Below, in pieces: positions 15,443-24,071 of a stretch of 64,000 nt of DNA. Numbering within the stretch: the stretch's first letter is position 1; each line of letters starts with the position of its first letter. Both the position numbers and the translations under genes were made by a program. The DNA is from Algoriphagus sp. (GTDB lineage Bacteria > Bacteroidota > Bacteroidia > Cytophagales > Cyclobacteriaceae): contig NZ_JAUXYL010000038.1 of assembly GCF_030694375.1 (NCBI RefSeq), positions 496,001 through 560,000 on the forward strand. Reading direction: 5' to 3'. The notes under the pieces were generated by a model. It was not told the DNA's origin. It ran no database searches and saw only the letters and a program-made list of their open reading frames with translations.

Positions 15443-16888
15443 ATGAATCCCCAAATTGTCCTGTCAGTCATTTCGGCCTATTTCCTTTTACTTTTTTTAA
15501 TTTCTTGGTACACATCGAGGCAAGTCACGGCTGATTCATTCTTTACAGGTGACAGACAGTCTCCGTGGTTTTTGGTCGCATTTGGCATGATTGGGGCCTC
15601 CCTTTCCGGGGTCACTTTTATATCAGTTCCCGGGGAGGTAGGTAATACTAACTTCTTTTACTTCCAGGTTGTTTTGGGATATACCTTGGGCTATTTCACC
15701 ATAGCCAAAGTTTTACTTCCGCTTTACTATCGACTCAATCTAGTCTCAATCTATTCCTATTTGGAAGAGCGATTCGGATTTTGGTCTTACAAGACTGGTG
15801 CCTTTTTCTTTATCCTATCCAGAGCATTAGGATCTTCTTTGCGCCTTTATTTGGTTGCAAGCGTCTTGCAGTTAATACTTTTCGATTCACTTGGAATTCC
15901 TTTTTGGGTTTCTGTTTTGATTACAGTGGGACTGATCTGGCTTTACACGTACCGTGGAGGAATTAAGACTGTGGTGTGGACTGACACACTACAGACTTTT
16001 TTTATGCTTGCGGCTGTGATCATTACCATTTTTTATATCGGGAATGAATTGGGGATAAAAAGCCTTGGGGACTATGTCTCTTCAGTAGCGAAGGATAGCC
16101 GTTCGGAGATATTCAACTGGGACTGGAAAGCTGGCACCAATTTCTTCAAGCAATTTATTTCCGGTGCATTCATCACCATCGTGATGACGGGACTCGATCA
16201 GGATATGATGCAGAAAAATCTGACTTGCAAGAATATCGGAGATGCCCAGAAAAACATGCTTTGGTTTACTGTCATTTTGGTGATTGTCAACCTGCTTTTC
16301 CTTTCGCTGGGGGTCATGCTCTACATTTATGCAGAGACTAAAGGAATTCCACTTCCTTCAAAGTCAGACGGACTTTTTCCCTTATTGGCAACACAGCATT
16401 TCTCGGCTTTCACGGGAATCGTATTTGTACTTGGGATTACTGCGGCGGCCTATTCCAGTGCCGATTCGACACTGACCGCCTTGACGACTTCATTTTGTAT
16501 TGATTTTCTTCAGATCGACAGAAAATATGCACCTGAAAAAAGAGTCAGTATCCGCAAAAAAGTCCATATTCTTTTTACCGCACTGATGTTTTTTATGATT
16601 TTGGGCTTTTACTGGCTAAATGATCAAAGTGTGATCAATTCGGTATTTATCATTGCGGGATATACTTACGGGCCATTACTCGGGCTGTACTCTTTTGGAC
16701 TTTTCACCAAGCTGAAAGTCAAAGACCGCTTTGTTCCCTACATCGCAGTGGCCGCTCCAATTATTACTTTTATCATCAGTCAAAATTCCGAAAAATGGCT
16801 TTGGGGCTACAAGTTTGGTTTTGAGGCGCTGATCTTAAATGGAGCTTTGATGTTTTTGGGACTTTTTTTGCTGCGCAAAAAGGATTAA
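15443..16888 (+). CDS. Sodium:solute symporter (SSS family)
   Basis: An integral inner-membrane transporter of 481 residues with about 13 hydrophobic helices. Typical SSS features include SWYTSRQVTADSFFTGDRQ after helix 1, GASLSGVTFISVPGEV, and the later SSADSTLTALTTSFCIDF segment that carries the conserved sodium-site Ser residues. I start it at 15443 (MNPQIVLSV), because the longer frame would run into the divergent clpS gene and add non-membrane residues. The substrate is unknown: relatives carry sugars, sialic acid, proline or pantothenate. The stop overlaps the convergent alkyltransferase-like gene by 4 bases. Confidence 0.88.
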   Translation: MNPQIVLSVISAYFLLLFLISWYTSRQVTADSFFTGDRQSPWFLVAFGMIGASLSGVTFISVPGEVGNTNFFYFQVVLGYTLGYFTIAKVLLPLYYRLNLVSIYSYLEERFGFWSYKTGAFFFILSRALGSSLRLYLVASVLQLILFDSLGIPFWVSVLITVGLIWLYTYRGGIKTVVWTDTLQTFFMLAAVIITIFYIGNELGIKSLGDYVSSVAKDSRSEIFNWDWKAGTNFFKQFISGAFITIVMTGLDQDMMQKNLTCKNIGDAQKNMLWFTVILVIVNLLFLSLGVMLYIYAETKGIPLPSKSDGLFPLLATQHFSAFTGIVFVLGITAAAYSSADSTLTALTTSFCIDFLQIDRKYAPEKRVSIRKKVHILFTALMFFMILGFYWLNDQSVINSVFIIAGYTYGPLLGLYSFGLFTKLKVKDRFVPYIAVAAPIITFIISQNSEKWLWGYKFGFEALILNGALMFLGLFLLRKKD

Positions 16889-17223
16889 AGGCCAAGTTCC
16901 TTTTCAGGATCCCAAAAAACAGTTTCGAAGTTTTTGACTTGGTCGTTTTCAACGCTGACCCCATCAGCCTCGAGTAATTCCTGCATTCTGGTGGAGGTTG
17001 CGAAATGGTGTTTTCCCGTGAGTAAGCCCTGTCGGTTGACTACGCGCTGTGCTGGCACATCAGTCATCGTATGTGCGGCATTCATGGCATACCCCACCAT
17101 TCTCGCCCCACTTTTTAACCCCAAATAATGCGCGATCGCTCCATAACTCGTGACTCGTCCGCGGGGAATTTCCCGAACTACCTGATAGACCAAATCGAAA
17201 TAGTTAACCTTGTCTGTGCCCAT
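16885..17223 (-). CDS. Alkyltransferase-like DNA-binding protein (MGMT fold without acceptor Cys)
   Basis: A 112-residue protein that covers only the DNA-binding domain of O6-methylguanine-DNA methyltransferase. It keeps the helix-turn-helix segment RGRVTSYGAIAHYLG and the arginine-finger region ARMVGYAMNAA. The active-site PCHRV motif reads PAQRVVN, so the methyl-accepting Cys is Ala 58. That defines the alkyltransferase-like (ATL) group, which binds O6-alkylguanine and flags it for nucleotide excision repair rather than repairing it directly. Its start overlaps the end of the MscS gene by 20 bases, so the two are coupled. Confidence 0.87.
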   Translation of the reverse strand: MGTDKVNYFDLVYQVVREIPRGRVTSYGAIAHYLGLKSGARMVGYAMNAAHTMTDVPAQRVVNRQGLLTGKHHFATSTRMQELLEADGVSVENDQVKNFETVFWDPEKELGL

Positions 17224-18097
17224 GGTTCCATTGTATCAAAGCTTGATTGATTTCTTTTTTCACAAGAATTTCTGTGGGTTTTTCCCCTGTTTTGATCGGG
17301 AATTGAAATCTTACCAAGAAGGTTTCGGCCTTTCTTTCAATCACATTCAATTGAGCTCCTTCGGCAAAGACGATATCCGGATATTTTTTTAGCAGTTCGG
17401 AAAGACTTTCCTCCAGTGCATTTAAATGGATTTCATTTTTCGAGGAGATCTCGATATCAAAAATCACCTGGTGCGTATTGTTTTTGGAAAAATTGACCAC
17501 ATCAGTAGTCAAAGCCATGGTGTTTGGAATTAGGATAATTTCTCCTGAATCATTTTTCAAAACCAAATTTATCAGCGTGATGTCTCTTATGAAACCAATA
17601 TGGCGTCCAATTTGGATTTTATCTCCGATCTCCAGCTGATCGGAAAACATCATGATCAGCCCATTGACGATATTGGTAATGTATTCTTTGGTTAATAATG
17701 CAATCGCTGCCGCGACGATTGTAATGCTGGTCAAAAACTCCAAAGGCCTGATTCCGAAAACCAACATCAAACAGATCAACAGTGCAAAACTTGTGAGTAT
17801 TCCGGCAATCCGGTCGATTCCCAACATGAAATTGGGCTGCACTTTGTTGTCCTCCCGCTGTCGTAAATAAATTCTCAGAGTAATAATTCGACCCAGGGAA
17901 ATGATCAAATTAGCACTGAGGAGGAAAATTAGAGCACGGATGATCCGGTTAATAATTTCATATTTTTCAAGAAAAGGGCTCAAAAAGGTCTCCCCTTCAT
18001 AAAAAATTTCCAAAATAATCAGCAAAAGAAGCTTTATGGCAAAGTTTCTTTTCCGGATATTCTCTTTGACTTGGATGCTGCTTTTGAGATGATTCAT
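17204..18097 (-). CDS. Mechanosensitive ion channel, MscS family
   Basis: A 297-residue inner-membrane channel. There are about four or five hydrophobic segments. The pore-lining helix corresponds to SITIVAAAIALLTKEYITNIVNGLIMMFSDQ, followed by the MscS beta domain with LEIGDKIQIGRHIGFIRDITLI and PNTMALTTDVVNFS. Such channels release solutes on hypo-osmotic shock. The alanine- and glycine-poor pore helix differs from E. coli MscS, so conductance cannot be guessed. The 3' end overlaps the alkyltransferase-like gene by 20 bases. Confidence 0.88.
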   Translation of the reverse strand: MNHLKSSIQVKENIRKRNFAIKLLLLIILEIFYEGETFLSPFLEKYEIINRIIRALIFLLSANLIISLGRIITLRIYLRQREDNKVQPNFMLGIDRIAGILTSFALLICLMLVFGIRPLEFLTSITIVAAAIALLTKEYITNIVNGLIMMFSDQLEIGDKIQIGRHIGFIRDITLINLVLKNDSGEIILIPNTMALTTDVVNFSKNNTHQVIFDIEISSKNEIHLNALEESLSELLKKYPDIVFAEGAQLNVIERKAETFLVRFQFPIKTGEKPTEILVKKEINQALIQWNHGHRQG

Positions 18098-18156
18098 GTT
18101 TCAATCGAAAAATAAAGCCTAATTTTAGCAATTATCAGAATGAAATCAGACCAAAC

Positions 18157-18834
18157 ATGAGCAGAAATATATTAATTACCGGTGCAGCGGGAGGTCTTGG
18201 TAGGGCTGTTGTAGATAAATTCAAGCGGGAAGGGTATCATGTCATTGCACTGTTGAGACCGGATCATGATGAGTTTGTAGAGGAAGCGGATGATAATTAT
18301 GAAGTGGACGTCACTGACGAAGCTGCAGTTTCAGAGTTTGTGAAAGAGTTTCAGATGCAGTATAACGATCTGGATGCGATGGCAATGATCGTAGGAGGAT
18401 TCTCAATGGGAGCTATTGATTCGACTTCTGAAAAAGACATTCAGGCTATGCTTCAGTTGAATTTTTTCAGCGCCTACAATATGGTGAGGGGTTTTCTTCC
18501 CTTTATGAAAAAACAGCAAAGAGGCACCTTCCTTTTTGTCGGGGCAAGACCGGCCTTGGAATTGCAAAGTGCCAAAGATACCATTGCCTATTCGTTGAGT
18601 AAAAAACTGGTATTGACACTTGCCGAAATTCTTGCTGAGGAAGTGAAAGACACTCAAATCCGTAGCCATGTCTTTGTTCCAAGTATCATTGATACCGAAG
18701 CCAATCGTGAGTCCATGCCTGATGCAGATTTTTCGCTGTGGGTGAGTGCCAAAGAAATTGCTGAGGCGATGCACTACGCGGTTAATAATTCAGCGTTGAG
18801 AAATATGACTTTCAAACTTTACGGAGGCGTTTAA
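18157..18834 (+). CDS. Short-chain dehydrogenase/reductase
   Basis: A 225-residue Rossmann-fold oxidoreductase. The cofactor loop reads ITGAAGGLGRAVVDKF (TGxxxGxG type). The catalytic Tyr-x-x-x-Lys is in YSLSKKL at about residues 147-153, and the usual NNAG region is replaced by IVGGFSMG. The substrate is unknown. It heads a plus-strand operon: the NTF2-like gene starts 12 bases after its stop and the Gre-like gene 5 bases after that one. Confidence 0.88.
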   Translation: MSRNILITGAAGGLGRAVVDKFKREGYHVIALLRPDHDEFVEEADDNYEVDVTDEAAVSEFVKEFQMQYNDLDAMAMIVGGFSMGAIDSTSEKDIQAMLQLNFFSAYNMVRGFLPFMKKQQRGTFLFVGARPALELQSAKDTIAYSLSKKLVLTLAEILAEEVKDTQIRSHVFVPSIIDTEANRESMPDADFSLWVSAKEIAEAMHYAVNNSALRNMTFKLYGGV

Positions 18835-18846
18835 AGTATACATGCC

Positions 18847-19308
18847 ATGACCAAAAAAATTCTTCTTGCAGGCCTTTTTGGTCTGTTTTTCTGTATCCAA
18901 GCTTTCTCCCAGACAGAGGAGGAGCAGGTTGAAGCTGTGATAAAAAGTCTTTTTGACGGAATGAGATCAAAAAATGCGGATCAGGTGGCTGCCTCTTTTT
19001 CCAAAGATGCGCTGATGCAGACCGTCATTTCTAAACCCGAAGGAACTGAAGTGGGCAGTAATGCCGTGGCTGATTTTGTGAAACGAATCGCTACCACTCC
19101 GGCAGAAACCCAACTGGACGAACGAATACTTGACTATCAGATCAAAATTGACGGGGAGATGGCCGCTGCTTGGACTCCCTACCACTTTTACGTTAATGGG
19201 AATTTTAGCCATTGCGGCGTAAATTCCTTCCAGCTCGTGAAAATGGCCAGTGGCTGGAAAATTGTTTACATTATCGACACCCGAAGAAAAGAATCCTGCG
19301 AAGGCTAA
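18847..19308 (+). CDS. Secreted NTF2/SnoaL-like (DUF4440-type) protein
   Basis: A 153-residue exported protein with a signal peptide (about residues 1-21, ending AFSQ) and one cystatin-like NTF2-fold domain. The family pattern is visible in EAVIKSLFDGMRSKNADQVAASFSKDAL at the start of the domain and the final GWKIVYIIDTRR. Such small periplasmic domains may bind ligands or act as enzymes, and no catalytic residues can be assigned. It is the second gene of the operon with the SDR and Gre-like genes. Confidence 0.83.
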   Translation: MTKKILLAGLFGLFFCIQAFSQTEEEQVEAVIKSLFDGMRSKNADQVAASFSKDALMQTVISKPEGTEVGSNAVADFVKRIATTPAETQLDERILDYQIKIDGEMAAAWTPYHFYVNGNFSHCGVNSFQLVKMASGWKIVYIIDTRRKESCEG

Positions 19309-19313
19309 ATTTT

Positions 19314-19769
19314 ATGAACGAATTCAAATCAAAAGTCTATCAGACAGCCCTGTCTCAACTGAAACAAAAAGAAGCATTGCTAAGTCAGGAGCGAAAAAAC
19401 ATTATAGAGAGCATTCTGGAAGAAGAAAAAAACAGCGCTGGAGATAAATACGAGACTAGCCGTGAGACGATCACCCAGGATCTGAATACAATTGAGAAGC
19501 AGATAAAGCAGAGCAAAATGGACCTGGATGAGCTCTACAGACTCCAGGCAATCAAAGACACACCTGTTTCTGTACAGGAAGGAGCATTAATCAAACTCGG
19601 AGCTGATTGGTTTTTGCTGGCCATCAGTATAGGACAGGTAAATGTGGACGACACTAAGGTTTTTTTGATGAGTAAAAACTCACCACTTGGTGAGCTTTTA
19701 ATTGGAAAGAAAAAGAAAGAACAGGTAAACTTTCGAGGGAAAATGATGTCGATCGAGGAATTGGTCTGA
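19314..19769 (+). CDS. GreA/GreB-like transcription factor
   Basis: A 151-residue cytoplasmic protein. The first half is a charged coiled coil (about residues 10-80). The second half has a Gre C-terminal (FKBP-like) pattern, with VQEGALIKLGADWFLLAIS and SPLGELLIGKKKKEQVNF resembling the SPLGxALLGKKxGD signature. Gre factors insert a coiled coil in the RNA polymerase secondary channel to rescue backtracked complexes, but here the coiled-coil tip is not obviously the acidic pair of GreA, so a Gre-fold regulator is equally likely. Bacteroidetes homologues are often mislabelled as 3-oxoacyl-ACP synthase. The start is the ATG at 19314, 5 bases after the previous stop. Confidence 0.75.
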   Translation: MNEFKSKVYQTALSQLKQKEALLSQERKNIIESILEEEKNSAGDKYETSRETITQDLNTIEKQIKQSKMDLDELYRLQAIKDTPVSVQEGALIKLGADWFLLAISIGQVNVDDTKVFLMSKNSPLGELLIGKKKKEQVNFRGKMMSIEELV

Positions 19770-19775
19770 TCAGAT

Positions 19776-20195
19776 TTAGTCTTTTTTGGGGATGAAGCTC
19801 ATCAGTTCAATGGTGCCGTCCATTAGGATGAGTCTGCTCTTTTCTACCGAGAAATTCTTGACATTGTCCATAGCCGAAATAAACGCAGTATCAGAAGTGC
19901 CGCGGCACGCTTTTTTTGTAATTGCACCGGGATCGAGTAGTAGTCCCATCCCTTCCAGGGAGAACGTGCCCGAAAAATTGTTGCAGCCTGCAAATCCTGC
20001 CAGCCTCCCTTCTTCCAAAAATGAAATTAAAGGTGATCCCAGGCTGAACTTGCTAATGTCAAGGTCTCCTTTAAAACTGGATAATATCCATGTTTTCCCG
20101 ATGAGCAGATTGGGATTTGCCAGGTTGGAAGATCCGCTACAGCCAATGAAGAGCAGGATCAAAATACTGAGTGAAAAGATGCGTACTTGTTTCAT
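19776..20195 (-). CDS. META-domain lipoprotein (HslJ-like)
   Basis: A 139-residue lipoprotein. The signal LLFIGC gives a lipidated Cys at residue 19, and a META domain follows. Domain hallmarks are GKTWILSSF, the FAGCNNFSGTFSL segment around residues 68-80, and TKKAC near residue 94. META proteins in Gram-negatives are linked to heat, novobiocin resistance or motility (HslJ), but their activity is not known. It is convergent with the Gre-like gene, with a 6-base gap. Confidence 0.85.
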   Translation of the reverse strand: MKQVRIFSLSILILLFIGCSGSSNLANPNLLIGKTWILSSFKGDLDISKFSLGSPLISFLEEGRLAGFAGCNNFSGTFSLEGMGLLLDPGAITKKACRGTSDTAFISAMDNVKNFSVEKSRLILMDGTIELMSFIPKKD

Positions 20196-20436
20196 GAAAC
20201 CTTAAAGTAGGAGTTGCCTTTAAGGTACTAAAATCTCGCTGAAATCGAGGCTGCCTGAGGAAGACAGGACCGGGATAGACTATTTTGCCTCTGAAATACA
20301 AATCACAGATCCATTGAATAGGCTCAAATCTGTTAGTTTAAATTCAAAAATATCCTTTGGTGAATTATCAAATGGTTAATATTTCGAATTTAATCCTGAG
20401 AAAATTTTAAAAAAATCTCAGATCTCTATGAGTTTG

Positions 20437-20468
20437 TTTGGTCAAACCGTTTTTTCGCTGTAAGATTG
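20437..20468 (+). promoter_or_regulatory. Predicted thr operon promoter
   Basis: TTTG at 20437-20440 is followed after 20 bases by TAAGATTG at 20461-20468 (one mismatch to TAnnTTTG), close to the Bacteroidetes sigma consensus. Transcription would start near 20474, just upstream of the leader-peptide ATG at 20488. That would make a leader of about 210 nt before thrA. Confidence 0.5.
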
Positions 20469-20487
20469 TCCAGTCAATCTTCCAGTC

Positions 20488-20601
20488 ATGGTACTTGCAG
20501 CAAAATATTTTTCACATTCAAATGCGCTTCCAACCTTGGAAATGCATGCTGCTGTTTTTTTCACAATGAACACCGGAATGACCACCATGATTACGGGGTG
20601 A
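20488..20601 (+). CDS. Candidate thr operon leader peptide
   Basis: A 37-codon frame, too short for most gene callers. It starts with ATG at 20488 and stops with TGA at 20599. Nine of its last twelve residues are Thr, Met or Ile (order T M N T G M T T M I T G). The end products of the downstream operon and its pathway branches are Thr, Ile and Met, so stalled ribosomes on these codons could report starvation. The stop codon lies in the loop of a hairpin (20587-20612). This pattern matches attenuation leaders such as thrL. It is inferred and not shown to be translated. Confidence 0.6.
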   Translation: MVLAAKYFSHSNALPTLEMHAAVFFTMNTGMTTMITG

Positions 20602-20646
20602 CCCGTCGTCATCTTTAATTACTCGCCCTCAGAGGCCTCCTTGGCC
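20587..20646 (+). promoter_or_regulatory. Candidate attenuator structures of the thr leader
   Basis: A first hairpin pairs 20587-20597 with 20602-20612 over 11 positions (one mismatch, one G-U) and closes on the tetraloop GTGA, which contains the leader stop. A rival pairing uses 20595-20601 (GGGGTGA) with 20623-20629 (TCGCCCT), so the two cannot form together. A small GGCC/GGCC stem (20634-20646) precedes AAATTTTAATTT and could be a weak terminator. Which structure terminates is not clear from sequence alone. Confidence 0.4.
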
Positions 20647-20682
20647 AAATTTTAATTTCCAGCATTAATTTCATTATACTTT

Positions 20683-23133
20683 ATGAAAATCATCAAGTTT
20701 GGAGGTTCATCCGTAGCGAACCCTGAAAACATCCGAAAGGTATTTGCAATCCTTCAAGACAAGCTCAAACAACATGAGATTGCAGTCGTTTTTTCTGCTT
20801 TTGGCGGAGTTACAGAAAGCCTTCTCACCATTGCAAGATTGTCCAGAGAGGGGGATCAGGCTTATAGAGATCTTTTACAAACCCTGGAGGAGAAGCATCT
20901 CGACATTGTACGACAGTTGATCGCAGTCCAAAATCAATCTACTGTAATGACGTATGTCAAAGTGCGCTTTAAGGAGTTGGAGGATCTTTTTCACGGAATT
21001 TATCTCATCAAGGAAAATTCCGCACGCACGCTGGACTACGTAGCGAGCTTTGGAGAGCGGCTTTCTTCATTTATTTTGGCGGAAGCTATGGCTGGTAAAG
21101 GCATCAAGACGCAGTTTGTAGATGCGAGGGATGTCATCCGGACAAATGATCGTTTTGGTCAGGCCAGAGTCGACTATGAGGTGACCTATGCTCAGATCAA
21201 AGATTATTTTTCAAAAAATGACGGGGTAAAGGTCATTACAGGATTCATTGCGTCTACAGCCAAAGGTGAGACTACCACACTTGGAAGATCGGGCTCGGAT
21301 TACACGGCAGCGATTTTTGCTGCGGCTTTGGAAGCGCAGGATCTGGAGATCTGGACGGATGTCTCAGGTGTATTGACTGCCGACCCAAAGTTGGTTTACA
21401 CCGCCTTCACTATTCCACAATTGAGTTATAATGAGGCGATGGAGCTTTCCCACTTTGGAGCGAAAGTTATTTTCCCTGCGACTATGCAGCCTGCGATGCG
21501 AAAAAGCATCCCAATCTATATCAAAAATACGTTTGAGCCGGAGAATGCAGGTACGCTCATCAATGGCGAAGTCAGTCATGGTGCCTTGATCAAAGGAATC
21601 AGTTCCATGTCCAATATTTCAATCGTGACAGTCCAAGGGGCAGGATTGATGGAGGGTGGAGCTACAGTCAGCCGGGTGTTTAAGGCTCTTGCGGAAGCCA
21701 AGGTGAATATTTTATTGATTTCTCAGGCCTCTTCCGAACATAGCATTTGTCTGGCGATCAAAACCCATGAAGCCTATCAGGGTAAAGAGGCAATTGAAAA
21801 AGAGTTTTTCTACGAAATCAAGTCCGGAGAGATGGATGAAGTATCGCTGCTTCATGGATTGGCAACGATAGCGGTGGTAGGAGAAAACATGAAACAAAAT
21901 CCCGGAGCCTCCGGACGGATGTTCCGGGCCTTGGGAAGAAATAATATCAACGTAGCCGCAATTGCTCAGGGAAGTTCGGAGCTGAATATCTCTGCTGTCA
22001 TTCCTCAACCAGACTTGCAGAAGGCACTCAATGCGCTCCATGAAGCATTTTTCCTGTCAGAAAATAAAGTACTTCACGTCTTTTTGGTTGGGACAGGCCT
22101 TATCGGTCAAGCCCTGATTAAGATGATTAAGTCCCAGCAAAATAAATTGCTCCGAGCCAATGAATTGGACATTCAGATACACGGTTTGGCCAATAGCCGT
22201 TTCATGGCTTTTAACGAGGATGGATTTGATCTGAAAAATCCACATCAATTGAACGAATCCGATCAAAAAATGAATCTGGATAAGTTCATCCAAACGATGG
22301 AAGAGATGAATTTCTCCAACTCGGTATTTGTGGATTGCACTGCAAGTTTGGAAGTAGCTGATACCTATTCCCGAATACTGGAAGCAAAGGTTGGAATCGT
22401 CACGCCGAATAAAAAGGCCAATTCCGGTTCAATGGATCAGTATCGCGCATTAAAACGAATTGCCAAACGGCGGGGAGTGAATTTCTTATACGAAACCAAC
22501 GTAGCGGCCGGACTGCCTGTGATCAATACGCTGCAGGATTTGATGCTTTCAGGCGATCGGGTAATTCGAATAGAAGCCGTATTGAGTGGCTCAATGAATT
22601 TTATTTTCTCTGAACTGGAAAACGGGGCTCCTTTTTCAGAAGTCGTAAAAATCGCAAAGGAAAAAGGCTATACCGAACCAGATCCCCGAGATGACCTCAG
22701 TGGAATGGATGTGGCTCGGAAAATCCTTATCCTAGGTCGTGAAGCAGAACAGGAATTGGAATTTGATGACATTACCATCCAAAGTATGGTTCCGGCAGAT
22801 TGTCGGACGACATCTTCCGTGGATGAATTCTTCGAAAAGCTAAAAGGACACGATGTTGATTTCGCCAAGCTTCTAGCGGATGCCAAGGCAAAGGGAGAAA
22901 AGCTCCGCTTTATGGCAACATTGGAAGACGGGAAAGCCAAGGTCGGCTTGAAGTCATTGCCAGAGTCACATCCTTTTTCCAGTCTGAAAGGAAGTGACAA
23001 CATGATTTTGCTGACTACGGAACGCTACCACGATCGACCGATGATCATCCGTGGTCCGGGTGCTGGTGCGGACGTGACTGCCGCAGGTGTATTTGCTGAT
23101 GTGATCCGAATCGGTAACTATACTCGGGAATAA
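20683..23133 (+). CDS. thrA: Bifunctional aspartokinase/homoserine dehydrogenase
   Basis: An 816-residue cytoplasmic enzyme that catalyses the first and third steps of the aspartate pathway. Residues 1 to about 285 are the aspartokinase (KFGGSSVANPENI at the start, TTLGRSGSDYTA near residue 204). Two ACT regulatory modules follow (about 305-455). The homoserine dehydrogenase begins at about 463 with the NAD(P) loop FLVGTGLIGQAL and includes TPNKKAN, NVAAGLPVI and DPRDDLSGMDVARK. Feedback by threonine is typical for this architecture. It is the first structural gene of thrABC: its stop overlaps the thrB ATG (TAATG). Confidence 0.97.
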   Translation: MKIIKFGGSSVANPENIRKVFAILQDKLKQHEIAVVFSAFGGVTESLLTIARLSREGDQAYRDLLQTLEEKHLDIVRQLIAVQNQSTVMTYVKVRFKELEDLFHGIYLIKENSARTLDYVASFGERLSSFILAEAMAGKGIKTQFVDARDVIRTNDRFGQARVDYEVTYAQIKDYFSKNDGVKVITGFIASTAKGETTTLGRSGSDYTAAIFAAALEAQDLEIWTDVSGVLTADPKLVYTAFTIPQLSYNEAMELSHFGAKVIFPATMQPAMRKSIPIYIKNTFEPENAGTLINGEVSHGALIKGISSMSNISIVTVQGAGLMEGGATVSRVFKALAEAKVNILLISQASSEHSICLAIKTHEAYQGKEAIEKEFFYEIKSGEMDEVSLLHGLATIAVVGENMKQNPGASGRMFRALGRNNINVAAIAQGSSELNISAVIPQPDLQKALNALHEAFFLSENKVLHVFLVGTGLIGQALIKMIKSQQNKLLRANELDIQIHGLANSRFMAFNEDGFDLKNPHQLNESDQKMNLDKFIQTMEEMNFSNSVFVDCTASLEVADTYSRILEAKVGIVTPNKKANSGSMDQYRALKRIAKRRGVNFLYETNVAAGLPVINTLQDLMLSGDRVIRIEAVLSGSMNFIFSELENGAPFSEVVKIAKEKGYTEPDPRDDLSGMDVARKILILGREAEQELEFDDITIQSMVPADCRTTSSVDEFFEKLKGHDVDFAKLLADAKAKGEKLRFMATLEDGKAKVGLKSLPESHPFSSLKGSDNMILLTTERYHDRPMIIRGPGAGADVTAAGVFADVIRIGNYTRE

Positions 23134-24068
23134 TGCAATCGGTCCAAGCTTTTGCTCCCGCCACTGTGGCCAATGTGTCCTGCGGATTCGATATTCTCGG
23201 ATTTGCCATCGATGCGATGGGTGATGTAGTTGAAGTCCAACTCAAAGATGGGCCAGGACTGCGTGTTATTTCCATTGAAGGGGACGGAGGCAGGCTACCT
23301 TATGAGGTTGAAAAAAATACCTGTACCGTTGCGATTCAAGCGATGTTGGATGAATTGGGGCAGGAAGTAGGGATGAATATCATACTGAAAAAAGGACTGC
23401 CTTTGGGCTCAGGAATGGGTTCCAGTGCAGCTAGTGCAGTTGCGGCTTTGGTGGCAGCAAATCATTTACTTGGTGAGCCTTTTGAAAAGAAAAACTTGCT
23501 TCCTTTTGCGATAGCAGCTGAAAAAGCAGCTTGTGGTGCAGGTCATGCGGATAATGTCGCTCCGAGTTTGCTTGGTGGATTTGTCTTGATTCGGGATTAC
23601 CATCCTTTGGATGTGATCAAACTACACGTGCCCCAAGGCTTGCACTGCACCTTGCTTCATCCGCATTTTGAATTGAAAACCTCCGATTCCCGGTCGGTTT
23701 TGAGAGATTCGGTGTCCTTGAAGCATTCCACAATACAATCGGGCAATGTGGCTGGACTGATTGCAGGATTGTTTCAGGAAGACTTTGACTTAATCGGCCG
23801 ATCGCTTCGGGATGTAATTGCCGAACCTTATCGCGCTACTTTGATCCCCGGTTTTTACGAAGTGAAGGAAGCTGTAAAAGCTGCCGGAGCATTGGGAATG
23901 GGGATTTCGGGTTCAGGCCCTACACTATTTACACTTTCCAAAGGGGCAGAAGCCTCCGAATCCATCATCAAAGCCGCACAGGAAGTCTATGATGCCATCG
24001 GTCTTGGAGTAGATACCTACCACTCTGCTATCAATATCCGAGGAGCATACGTCCTCGAATCCACCTAA
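23133..24068 (+). CDS. thrB: Homoserine kinase
   Basis: A 311-residue GHMP kinase that phosphorylates homoserine. The ATP motif is LPLGSGMGSSAASAVAAL at about residues 89-106. The N-terminal AFAPATVANVSCGFDILGFA and the C-terminal GISGSGPTLFTLS motif are typical. It starts inside the thrA stop (TAATG), which implies translational coupling, and its own stop is 3 bases before thrC. Confidence 0.96.
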   Translation: MQSVQAFAPATVANVSCGFDILGFAIDAMGDVVEVQLKDGPGLRVISIEGDGGRLPYEVEKNTCTVAIQAMLDELGQEVGMNIILKKGLPLGSGMGSSAASAVAALVAANHLLGEPFEKKNLLPFAIAAEKAACGAGHADNVAPSLLGGFVLIRDYHPLDVIKLHVPQGLHCTLLHPHFELKTSDSRSVLRDSVSLKHSTIQSGNVAGLIAGLFQEDFDLIGRSLRDVIAEPYRATLIPGFYEVKEAVKAAGALGMGISGSGPTLFTLSKGAEASESIIKAAQEVYDAIGLGVDTYHSAINIRGAYVLEST

Positions 24069-24071
24069 TTT

